Positions 12,301-24,850 of a stretch of DNA of 64,000 bases are shown here, piece after piece. Origin of the DNA: Helopsaltes ochotensis. Lineage: Eukaryota > Chordata > Aves > Passeriformes > Locustellidae. Within the stretch, counting starts at the first letter, position 1, and each line of letters opens with the position of its first letter. The translations under genes and the position numbers were made by a program. The stretch spans positions 204,092 to 268,091 of the forward strand of contig VXBM01000994.1 in assembly GCA_013400155.1 (NCBI GenBank). Direction: 5' to 3'. The notes under the pieces are model-generated. The model was not told where the DNA came from. It did no database searches and saw only the letters and a list, made by a program, of their open reading frames with translations.

Positions 12301-13643
12301 CACAGAAACCTAGAGAAAATTACAGCACTACCTCTTCATAAAGAGGAAGCCCCAATATGCTTATGTAATTCCCCAAAGATAATAGGCAAAAATAGCTTAA
12401 TGAGAAAGGAGTGACAGGCTCCAAAGGAAGGGTCACCTTCAAGGTAATGATTGGGACTGGCAGAGTCATCACAGCCTCAGTGAAAGACAGAATGAACATC
12501 CTTTGGAAGTGGAAAGCTAAAACACCTCACACATGATGTCAATTCTTTTGTTTTGAGCAAACCATGAAATCACACTCCCCAATAACTTACACTTACATGG
12601 GAATAAGTAGATTATAGCACATGACTAGACAGGACAAAATATCGTGAAAAGCTAAAAATAACCTGCTGGAGACAGGAAAAAAAAAATCCAGATTTGCTCA
12701 GAGGAACAACACTGCGTTCTATTTCATTACCTCAAAGAGAAAGTACAGCTAATTCCATATAGCAAAAGCTGAAAAAAATCCATTGCACAATGATGAAGGC
12801 ATCCAAAGTCTCCTGATTTATTGAAAAACTGCATCACTGTTCATCTAGAGCAACATGCAGCAGATCTAGTTCCAAGGCCTTAGTGAAGATAACTGCTCAC
12901 CTCATTCATCATTATTTCATCATTTAAAACAAAAATATCAAGTTAGTAAAGGCTGGAAGAATTTGTATGGTTACTATACACAAGCATGGCAAAATCTCTT
13001 AAGATTTAGCATATGGCTAACAAACTTTTTGACCCTTTTTTACTTGATGGTAACTTTCAGAAGAAAAAAGAATTTTATACTTAGCTCATATTCAGATGCA
13101 GGGCCTAGGCCTATACCAATGGGGTGAAAATAAGTCTTATTTTGCACAGCAAGTGTTGTTACTAAGCATTAAATTACTCTCTTAATTAATCAATTATTTT
13201 AATTGCAGTATAGATGTCAAATATCTTGGTGCTCATTAATATTCTACTCTTAAAAAAACATCACTGTAAGGAAAGTAGAAATCAGTGGGGCACTGGAGTC
13301 ATCAGAAGTATTTTCTAAATATAGATATAGTTGCCACCTAAGTGGCCAAATTCCTACATCAATTCCAGCACCATGATCCAAGATAGATCTGTAAGCTAAA
13401 TATAGAAACAGTGAAAAGAAAGAATAGGAATGAGTAGGCTGCAATAAAAGTGGAAAGGGAAAGCAGCACAGTCATCCTTGAAGTGTCCAGTTCTCCTATT
13501 GTTTACCGAAATGGATATGTCAGGAAGGGGACAGGTATGCAGTGCTGTTTTATAAGTCATGTATTCTCAAAGAAACCACGTTCTTACAATGCACATCTAT
13601 ATAGTAGGTGCTTATATGCAAAGGAAATATCCTCAGCAGCTGT
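9301..13643. other. Unique non-coding DNA
   Basis: No gene, RNA or transposon is recognised. Frames are under 95 codons. AT-rich patches with TTAATTAAT cores occur at about 11160-11230 and 13180-13210. The stretch reads as intron or intergenic DNA. Confidence 0.65.
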
Positions 13644-13692
13644 ACTTGAATGATCTTTGTGGGTCCCTTCCCAACTCAATCTATTCTATGGT
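13644..13692 (+). mobile_element. CR1-like 3' tail fragment
   Basis: A block of about 49 bases matches the avian CR1 3' terminus in sense orientation: TTGAATGATCTTTGTGGGTC, then CCTTCCCAACTCAATC and TATTCTATGG. Only the extreme 3' end is present, consistent with a severely 5'-truncated insertion. A similar terminus occurs in some other avian retroposons, so family assignment is less certain than for the longer copies. Confidence 0.7.
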
Positions 13693-15233
13693 CACTTCAT
13701 TTTTAGTTCCTCTCAGAGCTAAAGAATAATGCATAAAATACAGAAGTGACAAAACACACAAGTTCTCTGAAGTTTTGTAAGTCTACGAGAATTAAAGTGT
13801 AGATTTTTTTTTCCTCTAGTGTTGGAAATAGTGCCAGGATGGGAGCAGAGTCACCCACATGGAAAAAAAAAACCACAGGCTTTTTTTCCCCTTATCCCAA
13901 GCTATCTGTTATGATGGAGTTGCATTAAAACAAATCCAGAGGGATTTCAGGCGTGCCAGAGAGGATGAGGAGTAAACAGCCACCCTGTGATACAGCATCA
14001 GCACAAACCAAGTGGGAACTAGGCTGGAAACCTGGGATGTGCTTGTGGGATCTCATCAGTAACTGGCAGGAAAAAAGGACAACAGATTTCTCAGCAGTTT
14101 ATACCCAAGTGTTCGTAATCTCTCTAGTTGTATATGTATTTAGCCTTCTAGTGGAAATTAGGAAATGCAGAAAGCTCCTATGATTCTCATCCCAGTGCTT
14201 CACCAGAGTACAAAATCCTAGGAAACCACTTGTGACAAACTGAGAGCTCAGGTACAGAGCAGCAGAAGCTGCCAATGACAGCACATCACAGGAAGATAAG
14301 AGACCATGAGTATCTCCAGAGATGCCTCACTCCCACACTTGAGCATTTCTGTGCACGTTGCCCGCATGCCAGGAACAATTCATTGTCCGTGTCACAGAAG
14401 GAGTTGGCAGAAATACCTCACAGCCTTTAACAATCTGAAAATCCCTCCTTTGAACAAGAGTTGAGAGCAAAAATTAAACTAAAACCTTGAAAGGATTAGA
14501 ATTATTTCATTGATACTAGGTCTGAGTTTCAAAGTTAGTTCCAAACCTGAACCTCCCACTCTACCCATACTGAGAGTACTTGGACTTCATGTTTCTAAGT
14601 CCAATTAGAAAACATGTTTGCTGTCCCACAAAATACCTATCACTTTGAGACTGTACTTTTGTGGCATCTGGCAAGAGGGGAGGGAAAAGGGAATATGGAT
14701 ATAAAGGGAACACCTTTTCAATTGAGCAGATTCAAGCATTGAAGCATTTGTTCTGAGTACAAACTTGAAGATACATCTTTTCCCATGAAGCGCATAGTAG
14801 AGTCATGTGATGTCTCTTGAAGTCAGTCAGCTCCTGACACACATTTCTTTTTGAGAGAAGCAGCAAAGAAGTCAGAGAATGAGAACTCCAGTGCTGCAGA
14901 CACACTGCTTTGCAAAACTGAGCATCAGCCAGGGTGAGGAACAACAGCTGGTGTCACACACAAACCACTGACTGCTTACTGGGACACTGGGACTACTCAC
15001 ACCTTTCTGGCTCAATTTTAAAGTTCAAAACCAGGTGCCAGTCAAACTCGCCAACCTTTTCCCACCTGGCTCAATGGACACTTTTCCCATTCTATACTAA
15101 CTCAGCAACAGCCTCACCCACAGACACCTGCCCAAGAGCTGGCTTTTATCCATCAAGATGTAGGAGTTGGTCTCCATATACTTTTCATTCATTAATTCAT
15201 TGTACACACATATATTACACAATGAATAGAGAA
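13693..15233. other. Unique non-coding DNA
   Basis: Nothing recognisable is present. Frames are short and lie on both strands without family signatures. Confidence 0.6.
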
Positions 15234-15299
15234 CAGTTGAAACTGAATGATTTTTAAGGTCCCTTCCAATCCAAATCATTCTCTGACTCCGTAATTCTC
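15234..15299 (+). mobile_element. CR1 3' tail fragment
   Basis: The block GAAACTGAATGATTTTTAAG, CCCTTCCAATCCAAATCATT and GACTCCGTAATTCT follows the CR1 3' UTR and tail in sense orientation. Only the terminal 65 or so bases are recognisable, which fits a short truncated copy. Confidence 0.85.
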
Positions 15300-18200
15300 A
15301 GTGCACTTTTCTTTCACAGTCTCCTGATAAGGTTCTGCAGCACTGGTACAGGGACAGTGATTGAGAGCTTGAAGCAAGCTCCACAAAAATAATCTGTGGA
15401 AAATTCCTCATGACATTGGAGCCCATGGGCTGCTCTGGGCTCAGTCCTTATCAAAGACATCCCCATGGTACTGCATAAACACCACACAACTGTATGGACA
15501 GTAGCCTGGTTACTAACAGAAAGAACAGAGAAATACTGCTGGGATTAACACAGCACAGGATAAAAGCCAGCTGCATTTCCTATCAAACTCTTGATGCTAT
15601 TTTGGATAACCTCTCTGACAGTAACTCTCCATTTCACAAGCCAACAGCAGATGACTGCTTGCAGCATAGTGCTGACTTGCTTCCTCACGCCCCAGCACCT
15701 GGCCACAACAGGAAAAATCCCAGCATGACCAGACATGTCAGCAGCTTTGGGGACAACACATTTTAGGACCTGTCCCAGTGCACATGGTCCAGCCAGACTT
15801 GCTCAATCAGCTCTGCAGTCTCAAAGGAAAGCCTCCAAAACACTCATCATCCCCTCCTGGCACTCTGCAGTGCAGTGCCTTTCATTTTGCTTTGGGCCAA
15901 GGTGTCAGTCACCACATGGACAGTTAGTACAGTTGTGTCCAGAAGCTTGCTATGCCTCAAAGGGCACACCTGAAACACCAAACACAACCTCAGCTGCCAG
16001 TGTGACTGCAGGAAGAGGTCTTTGTTTTAGTGGATCTCCAAGCAACATCCAGCAGCACGATTTTCCTGTGATGAAGAACCTGTAGGTCCCAAAGTGCACA
16101 AAAGGGACACCCTTCCCAGTTACTGAGCTATCCCAGACACAGTGACTGAGGCACGGGCCAGGGGAATGCCTGAGATTATACCTCAGACATCCCATCCCTC
16201 CTCCAACAACCAGGCACCACCTCTTCTTCATCTCTCACTTACTGAAAGTAGGCACAGAAGCATTTATTAGTGTGTGTATAGAGACTCTGCCAAAGAAAAA
16301 ATAATGAATGTGGCACGTTCCTCTTGGCTCTGTATTTTGCTTACATAGGTCTCTTCTTCATCTCTGATCTACAGATGCTCAGGACAGACAAGCTAATAGA
16401 GGAACTGTCTCCAAACTAATCCTGAACTATCAAGATACATAACACAGAACGCTGCAGAAGAAACTGTGCTAAGAAAGCAGGACTCTGTCCATAGCAGGGA
16501 CAAGTTTGCATTTTAGTTACAGCTTCAGCATCTGTTTTACAGGGAAGGAAAAGAACTCTTCACAGTGCTAAAACCCTTGAGAAGATAAAACCTGTTCTGC
16601 TGGCTTTTGTTTTCCCTTTTAGATCAACTCTTTTAATTCTCCTTATTTAAATTCATTGAAGTAGCAGAAAAGGTGAGGTTTCAAATAGAACTGACGAAAC
16701 AAAGCACACAGCAGCCCCTGTAATCCCTCCTGCTGGCAATGCAATTTCTTTTTGTAGGAGAGAACTGTGTGCATGTGTTTCTGCACGAGCTATGCTGGTT
16801 GTCCTTGCTTACAGGACCTGGCACAGCACTTCCAAGGCAACACTGAAATAAAGACAAAACACCCTGGCCTCTTGGTCCCCTGGGTTCTGTTGGCTGGCAG
16901 GACAACTTCGGGATGCTGCTGGAAGGCAGCAGGCTTGGCACTGCCCTCCCATACTGTCCTCCAGCTTGTCAGGAGGCTGAACACAGGTAACGTGCTCATG
17001 GCAGCACGCCAGGCTTGCCAGGAGTTTGTCAGCTGCAGGACATCCCAGCATGGAGCTCCTTGGAAAGGGTTCCTTCAGGAGGCTACCTGTATATCCAAAC
17101 AGGGCCTTACACTGCTGCTTCTTCTAGAAGTAGAGTGTTGAAGCAATAATTTACCAAATGTATCACGCACACATAGCTGTGTTGCTTGACCCCACAAGTT
17201 ATGGGCAGCAGGGGGAAGGAATAAAATAAAATCTCATTCTTTTCTTGGGAACAAGTAAAAGGTCAGTTGTCTTATCAAATTTCATCCCTTAATAATACAC
17301 CTGTTCCCTCAAGGAAATTTCTAATTGTTCCTCAATAATTTCAGTCTTTGGTTTCTGCAACATTACTGAGTAATTATGCTGTAAATTTTAGGAGCACCTT
17401 CAGGGAAGACTCCCTAGTTTTCTCTGAAGAAATCCTGAGTAACCCAAACAAGAAAAGGCTCTTACCATGTATCATTTCCCCTTGAAATGTATGACAAACG
17501 CCAGACTGACTGTGAAGACAACACACATACAATGACACTGTTGCCACTTGTGATGTTTCTCTCACAGCACAGGGAAAAATTTGGATGATATATTGGTTAA
17601 CAAAACTCATGATTTCTAGACAAAAGTCTCTGATATCAAACTATTGATTTTTTTTATTGGGCCTCTGCCTCCATAAGTTGATCTTCTCCCTTACACATCA
17701 GCAGCTACACTCATCTGCTCCACAGAGTCTAAACTCCAAAGGAGAATTCACAAACCAGCACATCCCCATCATCTCTTCTGTCTTTTTAGAGAGGGAGAAT
17801 TTAGAGTTATTGCATATTTCTGCCAGAGCCTTATCTCAGTTAAGAGCCCAGCACTCACAAAGCAAAGGCAAGTACTCATTCCAGAAATAGCCACACACTC
17901 AAGGGCTCCACTTCAGTGGAACACCACAAGCTGGGCTAAACAGTAAAATTACTCAAGTGTTGAGCTATGGGAACAACTGTGTACAAGGCAAGAGCCAACA
18001 AGATGTTTCTTAATGTCTAATAAGATATCACAGCAAGTTATGTCTGGTATTTTGCAGGCACTGTATTGCGGAAATCTCTTTACCATTAAATTCAAAACTG
18101 TAAATATAAATAACTTTTTTAAAGCAGAATGAGACTCCTGTGGTTGCCTGTCACAAGCATGCAACAGAGAGGTGTGTTGATCTGCAAAACAGTTGATCAA

Positions 18201-21200
18201 TTTTGCCCAGCAGTCAGCTTTACTTATAGGACAACCTTAAGGTTAATATCAAATCCTTACTATGCAGACTCTGGATAATCACGGGCTGTGTTCTGGGAGT
18301 TCTGCCTCTGCAGCAGTGGGGACAGGAGGCCATCTGAATGCCTCTTCTTTACACGTAGTTCACACCTATTTCCCTGCCTTGTAGGAGGTGCAGGGCTGCT
18401 GAACCTCCTGCATTTCTCCTGCCTCCCTTCTGTCCTTCCACAGCTGCACACTTGTTCTTTGGGACAGCTCCCGAGGCAAGCAGCAGAGGAGCTGGATGGG
18501 AAGAGGTTAAACAGTCCACCCCACGCCGGTGCTGTGGACACAATCAGTGTTTGCTGCCAGCCCCACTCCCCACTGATGCCTCCAGAAATTGCCTCCTTTC
18601 AACTGAATGATTTGACATTTATGCTAAACATGTGCTTGCCTTACCTGTAGGCATTTTCTGGTACATCGAAAGTTTTCCTCTTTGGAAAAGGCAGGCTGGC
18701 CTTGTTCCAACTCAGCATCCCCTGCTCCTCAGCCCCTTTGCTGCAAGAGCCCACTGCCTCTGCACGTGGACAACGCACACGTCACAAGGACCTTAAATGT
18801 CAGTGCACATCTTTCATAAGGACTTTCAGGCAAATTTATGATTAAAAGTAGATATTCAAGCAGAAGATGAATCTATTATGTCCTCAGGCTCCTTAAGTCA
18901 TGATCCATATTTATAATGCAAGGCTAAGGCTTCTGTTGAATAATTTCATCTTTTGCCTGCCCATTTTTCCCTCCCATCCCCATATGTATACACTCACCAC
19001 AAATGCATATATAACATTTAAAGTGAGCAATTATTCAACCCAAAGGCAGAATATCCTTGAGTATGTGCATACTAGAGAGGGAGCTTAATTCTGTAATTGT
19101 CATGCAAGGTCTGCAGTAGTAAGCCTTGTTGAGATTGAAAGGCCTTACTCAGCACGAATAAAGGTGAGAACAGCATATCCCAAAGGGGCTGGAGCACACC
19201 ATGGCTAACAAATCCCATGACTGTAGTAGCCACAATCATTCCAATTCCACGTAAATGTTTTCCTTCCAAGCAGAAGTCTCTGATTTTAAGTTCCTGACTT
19301 CTTACTTGGTCAGTTCTTCAGCGTAGAAGGTGATGCTTTATAAATGAAAGAATGGCACTTTAAAACATTTGGCAGCCATTGAATTCAGAAATCATACACA
19401 TCCGCCCCCCCCCGCCCCAACATTATCACAGACATTGCTTTTCAACTAATGTAGCTCTCCCCTCTCTTATTTGAGGTCGTCTTTCTCAGCAACAAGCACT
19501 GGATAACTTGAAGTCAGAAATTTGGTTAGAATGAGTGTTTTGACTAGTATCCTAGAAACATAAGCCAATATTTCTTCATGCACCTTTCTCAGAACAGCAG
19601 ATTTTATTATAGAAGAGGGAGAGCACAAGTAACACTAAAAAGGATTCCATACAACCAAACAGACAAGAACTGCATTCAATACAGCTGGGAAATGCAGTTT
19701 CTACACACAATGTACATGTACATGCACATACATGCAGCCAGGCATTTCTAATTCATCAGAAAATCAGATTTTTTCACTAAATTGAACACCCTCCATCTTT
19801 AGTAATCCAGTTCTGGAAGTGGAAATGCTGTCAGCAGCCTCAAAGTAATGTGCTGCAAACAAAAATGTTTCTTGACAGGATCCCATCTTGCCAAAAATTT
19901 TATTAAAAAATTCCTAGCAGGTCTCATCACACTTTGTACCTTCCCTAAAATTTACCCTCCAATACACAACAGGAGCAGAAAGTGCTGTGAGCCTGCACAC
20001 ACAGCATTGTCTCATGGGGTCCACTAAACCAAGAACAACTTCCATGGCAAATTTATCACCACAGACCTAGTCCCAGATAATCAGTGTCAATGAAATGCAT
20101 TTAGCTAACTGGGATTCCTCCCATGATATTATTTTAAAATCCAAATCCCTTAGTCAGGCAGAAATATAAATCATAGTGGCACTGGTCCACTGAAAAAAAA
20201 TGTCACAGCTGCAACAATGAGTGTCACAGATTCTGGGGTTTGGAAGAGCCAGACAAGAACACCACCCACAGAGCTGACTATTTGAAAATTAAGCTCTTCA
20301 GCTCTGAGCAGGTCATCAGGACATCACTCAAAGCAGAAGTATGGCAAATACAAGTGATATTATATTGCCAGGCAGCAGGAGTGGGGGATTGTGAACAGGG
20401 ATGGGCAGAGCATTGTTGAAGAAGCTAATGACTGCTTGCTTTATTCATATCATCCCTCAAAAAGACAAATGGAAAAATCTCCTGCCTTGTCCTCATTGCT
20501 CATGGCTTAGCAGAATCAGCGATTTGTCTTTTCTTCTTTTTCCCATCCACCTCCAAAAAGAGATAAAAATCGTTACCTCCTTTCATAAAGAATTTCACCA
20601 CATGCCCTGATCAAGAAGTAGGGTGTAACCAAGCTCCCCCTCGAGTTGTCCTCCCATCTCTCTTGCCCACAAAGAGAGAAGAGCAGAGAAACAGAAAGAC
20701 TTATTGGTCTTGACCTGCAAGAAATTAGCTCAGCTCTGTAGCAGATAAAGGAAATCAAGGCTACACCAACAGCCTCTGCAGAGGAAAGAGACACACAAAA
20801 AAGGTATTTCTATGGTTGTAGTCTAACTCCTCCCTGAATGATTTTTTGTTAATTCAGAGTGGTTCCAGTATTCCATCCAAGCATTTGTATCTGCCAGTAG
20901 GGCATGCAAGCCACAAAGAGAGGTCGAGCTGCTGAATTTTCATTTTCACACAGGGTAAAGTTAGGCTTCTGGAACTTTTAGCTCCTCACCAGTAAAATTC
21001 CAATAAACACAGATGGATGGCAACATCTAGAGATGGATGTATTGACTTGATCTGCAATCCAAACACTACTGTGAGGTCTATCCTGCACCACTTCTTAGCA
21101 CAATGCAGCATCTCACACCAATGATGTCTCATTTCTACCACTTGCTGCAACTGCAGCAGAAGAATTCAGTTCCTAAGCAGAATTTAGAAGAAAATCAGCA

Positions 21201-24175
21201 CAAAAAATAAGAATTTTTGTAACTCAGGCTAAATTTCTAGGTTATTGTGATGCATTTTGCTGCTGGAAAAAGAAACCCACAAGATGATGCAGCCACTGCC
21301 TTCCCATGACATGTGTCCTCTCCTTTAGTCCTGAAGAGGATTGCATTTGTCATCTCATGACACACAGGACATGTGCTGTGCATTTCACTCATTCTGCCAG
21401 CTACTCAGAGCTTTACGTTGCAGGATTCCTTGCTGCTGTGCCTCACTCCTAGAGCATCATTTAAAACTGGTCTTTATTTGGAGTGGCAGGTTCAGGAAGC
21501 AGTGCTGCTGAGATACAGGAGAACATCTGCATCTGAGGCTTGCTCCTGCTTTGTCATTATGAATATATAATATCACAGCCCTCAGAAGGTAGGAGGCCAG
21601 AGGATCCTTGCAAATGTGTTTGATGGGGTGGGTAAATCTTGCCTATAACAACAATTAAGAAGCTGATGTACTTATGACACACTAGTAATAATTTTTGGAG
21701 ACAGTTTAGCATTCAGGAAAAGTTCGATGAGTTGGGGTAGAAGCTCACCTTAAAAAGCCAAGGCGTGACACCTAAGTTACAGTGTGCCAAAATGAACAAA
21801 GTAACTGCAAATCATTTCTTAACTGCACCCAGACTCCCATGACAAATCCATTAGCAATGACTGTGGAATCATTCTTACCAAGGGGCTTGTCTGTGCATTC
21901 CACAGCATCCCACTGCTCACAAACCAGCTCCATGCCAACTCCACTGTCTGCCAGTAGTTTGCCTGGCTGAAATTTCCAGGACAGTCCTCAAAGTAGAGAT
22001 TTTCCCTTGGTAAAGCCCTGGGCACCCCCAAAGTGGAGCTTCTCTTAAGGGTGCCACTGCTTTTTCCATCTGCTCCTGGGATCCCTGAACCTGCTTTGCT
22101 CTCCATCCTCATCCCGAGGCAGGTCTCGTCGCATCAAGTGCCAGCCTGGGGCCTGAAAATGCCTCTGGCAGCACCTTTGGTCTCATTAGGGTGACTCTGC
22201 TGCTCTATAGGGCTCACACAGGCCCTACAAGAGGATGCAGAGGTACACACCCAGAATGATGCCACAGAAGAGTGAAAATGCACACAGAAAATTCACAGAA
22301 CAGTCACCAGAATTCACATCAGACATCAACTCCTCACATACATGGGGAGCTCTCAGACCAAAAAACAACTGTGATTCTCTGCTACCAAGAGCCAAACCTA
22401 GGGCAGGGAAACAAATACAGAGCAGCAGAGATATCTCACACACACCAAGCCCACCAGAGCTCTGCCTACCAAGTCTACCAAGTGTCCACATCCTAAAGGA
22501 AAGCTTATGACAGTTGTAAGGGCTGTTTGACTTCAGATTCCAAAATACAAATTTAAGTGAAAATAAACTTTAAAATGTCACAGATGCACCAGGAAAAGTT
22601 TTAGCACCTCTTCTATTGGCTTATATTTCATAAAGGTAAACTAGCTCAGCTACAACAGAAACGAAGTCCAAAAACCAGCCTGGGATTTAAGTCTTACAAC
22701 CTGCTTTTACTCATGAAATATCCAGTCCTCTTCTGGCTGATTAGAGTAACAAGATACACTGAGAAAGACTGCTTTTGTATTTCCCGGACTTGACGGAGTC
22801 AAAATGATTTCAGAAGTTTTACTGGGATTTCATGCTTCCTGATTAAGTAAGGAGGTGAAACGCCTGTTAAAAATAATTCCCCAACTACAAAGGAGATAAA
22901 ACTCCAGTTAAAAAAAACCCCCAAACTTTTCCCAGCTACAAACACTCAAGTTATTATTTCAATACTTACATTAAACAGTACAAACTGTCTTTTGCTTTAG
23001 AAGCCTTATGTTTTTGCCATGACTGTAGAAAATGTGGTTCCTCCAGAGGCAAAATCTAGAGGAAAGAGAAATCCATTCCAGAGAGCTGATGGGTTTTCTT
23101 CCCATACATCAAGATATGTGCACCGTCTGTGCTACCTACAACATATTTTTAGCCAAAACCCGACCCAGGTGATGGAGCACATCATGACATCAGAGCATCT
23201 TTGGGCTATTGCACCACACACTGTACAGTATCCTAACCTAACACAGTCCTTTACCCATGAGAACAGTCTTTATCCTAACTCAAAAACAGTCTAACATCTG
23301 ATATGCTGACTTAGAATGTTCTTCCCTTGGATTTTTAAGTCATTGCTGGATTGTTTGGGCAGTTCTGCTCTAAGCACTGCTTCATAAAATTATTTTCCCT
23401 GATTCAATTATATATTCACTAAAACAAGCTAAAACATCATTTAGATTCAATTATTTTACCAATCTATTGCTTCTCAGAGTTGAAAATATTATTTTAAGAC
23501 AATCTGAAGCACGAGGTTAGATCATTTACTGAATCATATCAAGATGCAATCAGAAGACTCAGAGTTAACTTTTGAGAATATCTGGGTAAATCTCACTTCC
23601 TCTTTTTATGAGCTTACTTTTCACAATATCATTTAGCTAAAAATGCTTTAATCACTAGAAAAACTTGTCAGTGCAGTTTGTCAAGTTTCTTACAAGTCTC
23701 ATTTACTTTGCCTTAAACAGACATTTAGCTAAGTGCCCCAGAACCCTTCTCCTCCCTGCACATCGTGTCTTTTTTGCAGCTCCTTTTTTGCTGTGTTAAC
23801 AAACATCCCCCAGGGAGGTGACTCCGCATCTCCTGCGCCAAAACTCATCAACACCCACGGGGTCCAGGACAAGGCTCAAATGCATTTCTCAGGTCCCATT
23901 TCCTTTCCTTGCTGCTCCCTGGAAGCAGGGATTTTCAGATTTGCAGGGCAAGAATAAAGCTCTCCCTAATCTCTCCTCCAAATGGAAAGGTTACACTACA
24001 GATGCCACTGTCTGACCATAAACTCTCTGAGGGGTATTTATGAGAGTGGTACAATGTTTGCCAGGGAGGTAGTTCTGAAAGTCTGAGTTTGAAGATCTCT
24101 GAAATTGAGTTTTCTGTCCTTCCACAAGAAACTGCTCTTATATCTCTTCTTCATACACCTCTGCTATGAGGGAAT
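15300..24175. other. Unique non-coding DNA with scattered splice-like segments
   Basis: No gene is identified across these 8.9 kb. Minus-strand segments at 17466-17509 and 18645-18679 have good acceptor and donor sequences and an open frame, and a third at about 20580-20775 has a good acceptor (TTTCCTCTGCAG) with a weaker donor. A C-rich tract lies at 19402-19418, and a TGTACATGTACA palindrome lies at about 19710-19725. AT-rich sequence at 23330-23720 is enhancer-like in composition only. Confidence 0.55.
19402..19418. repeat. C-rich homopolymer-like tract
   Basis: A run of C interrupted by two G bases. Simple tract; likely length-variable and prone to sequencing error. Confidence 0.8.
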
Positions 24176-24365
24176 TGGGATTGTTCAGCCTGGAGAAGGC
24201 TTTGGAGTGACCTCTTTGTGGCCTTGCAGTGCCTGAAGGGAGCCCACAGGAAAGATGGAGAGAGACTCTGGACAAGGGCCTGGAGTGACAGGACAAGGGG
24301 CAATGGCTTCACACTGACAGAGAGCAGGTTCAGATTGGATATTGGAAAAAAAAATCATTCCCTGT
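24176..24365 (+). mobile_element. CR1 LINE, 5' part of an interrupted copy
   Basis: This follows CR1 in sense orientation: GGGATTGTTCAGCCTGGAGA, then AAAGATGGAGAGAGACTCTG, GGAGTGACAGGACAAGGGGC and GGATATTGGAAAAAAAAATC up to ATTCCCTGT. In the family this continues directly into GAGGGTGGTGAGGCCCTGG, but here the match stops and resumes at 24647. The two parts belong to one original insertion. Confidence 0.93.
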
Positions 24366-24646
24366 TGTAGAGATAGGAGACTGGAAAGAACTGCACCCAC
24401 ATGCTGAGTCATGCCAACAAAAAGGAAATGCCATTACTTACATTTTTCATTTTATAGAATTCCAAAGGTGACAGTGGATTGGAGGGTGAAGCTGCCACCT
24501 CTCCAACACACTGGTCAGACCAACAGTCCATCAACTCTCTCCTCCTTCATGAAAGTATGAAAACAAACCATTTGTTGATACTTAAAAGTGTGAGAACTCC
24601 ATTACAGAAATGAAAACACATCAGAAGGCTGAAAATCAGGGCGACA
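24366..24646. mobile_element. LTR-like insertion (281 bp) inside a CR1, with 6-bp target duplication
   Basis: The inserted segment begins TGTAGAGATAGG and ends GGGCGACA, so it has the TG...CA termini typical of retroviral LTRs. It is flanked on both sides by CCCTGT (24360-24365 and 24647-24652), a sequence present once in the CR1 family at this point, so the second copy is a target-site duplication. A 6-bp duplication fits ERVK-type integrases. A TATA-like CTATAAAATG lies on the minus strand at 24457-24448. No internal retroviral genes are present, so it would be a solo LTR. No AATAAA was seen and the family is not recognised; a non-autonomous element with similar ends is the alternative. Confidence 0.6.
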
Positions 24647-24850
24647 CCCTGTGAGAGTGGTGAGGCCCTGGCACAGGTCGCCCAGAGAAGCTGTGGCCGC
24701 CCCATCCCTGGAAGTGTTCAAGGCCAGGTTGGATGGAGCTCTGAGCAACCTGGGATAATGGAAGGCGTCCCTGCCCATGGCAGGGGGTTGGAATTGGATG
24801 GTCTTTAAGGTCCCTTCCAACATAAACCATTACATGTTTGTAGAATCAAA
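24647..24850 (+). mobile_element. CR1 LINE, 3' part of an interrupted copy
   Basis: CR1 resumes with CCCTGTGAGAGTGGTGAGGC and continues through CAGAGAAGCTGTGGCCGCCC, GTTCAAGGCCAGGTTGGATG and TCTTTAAGGTCCCTTCCAAC to a tail ending TTTGTAGAATCA. Together with 24176-24365 it forms about 390 bases of a single 5'-truncated CR1. Confidence 0.95.

Noticed and set aside
24185..24830. Minus-strand frames of 64-75 codons
   Set aside because: Antisense readings of the interrupted CR1.
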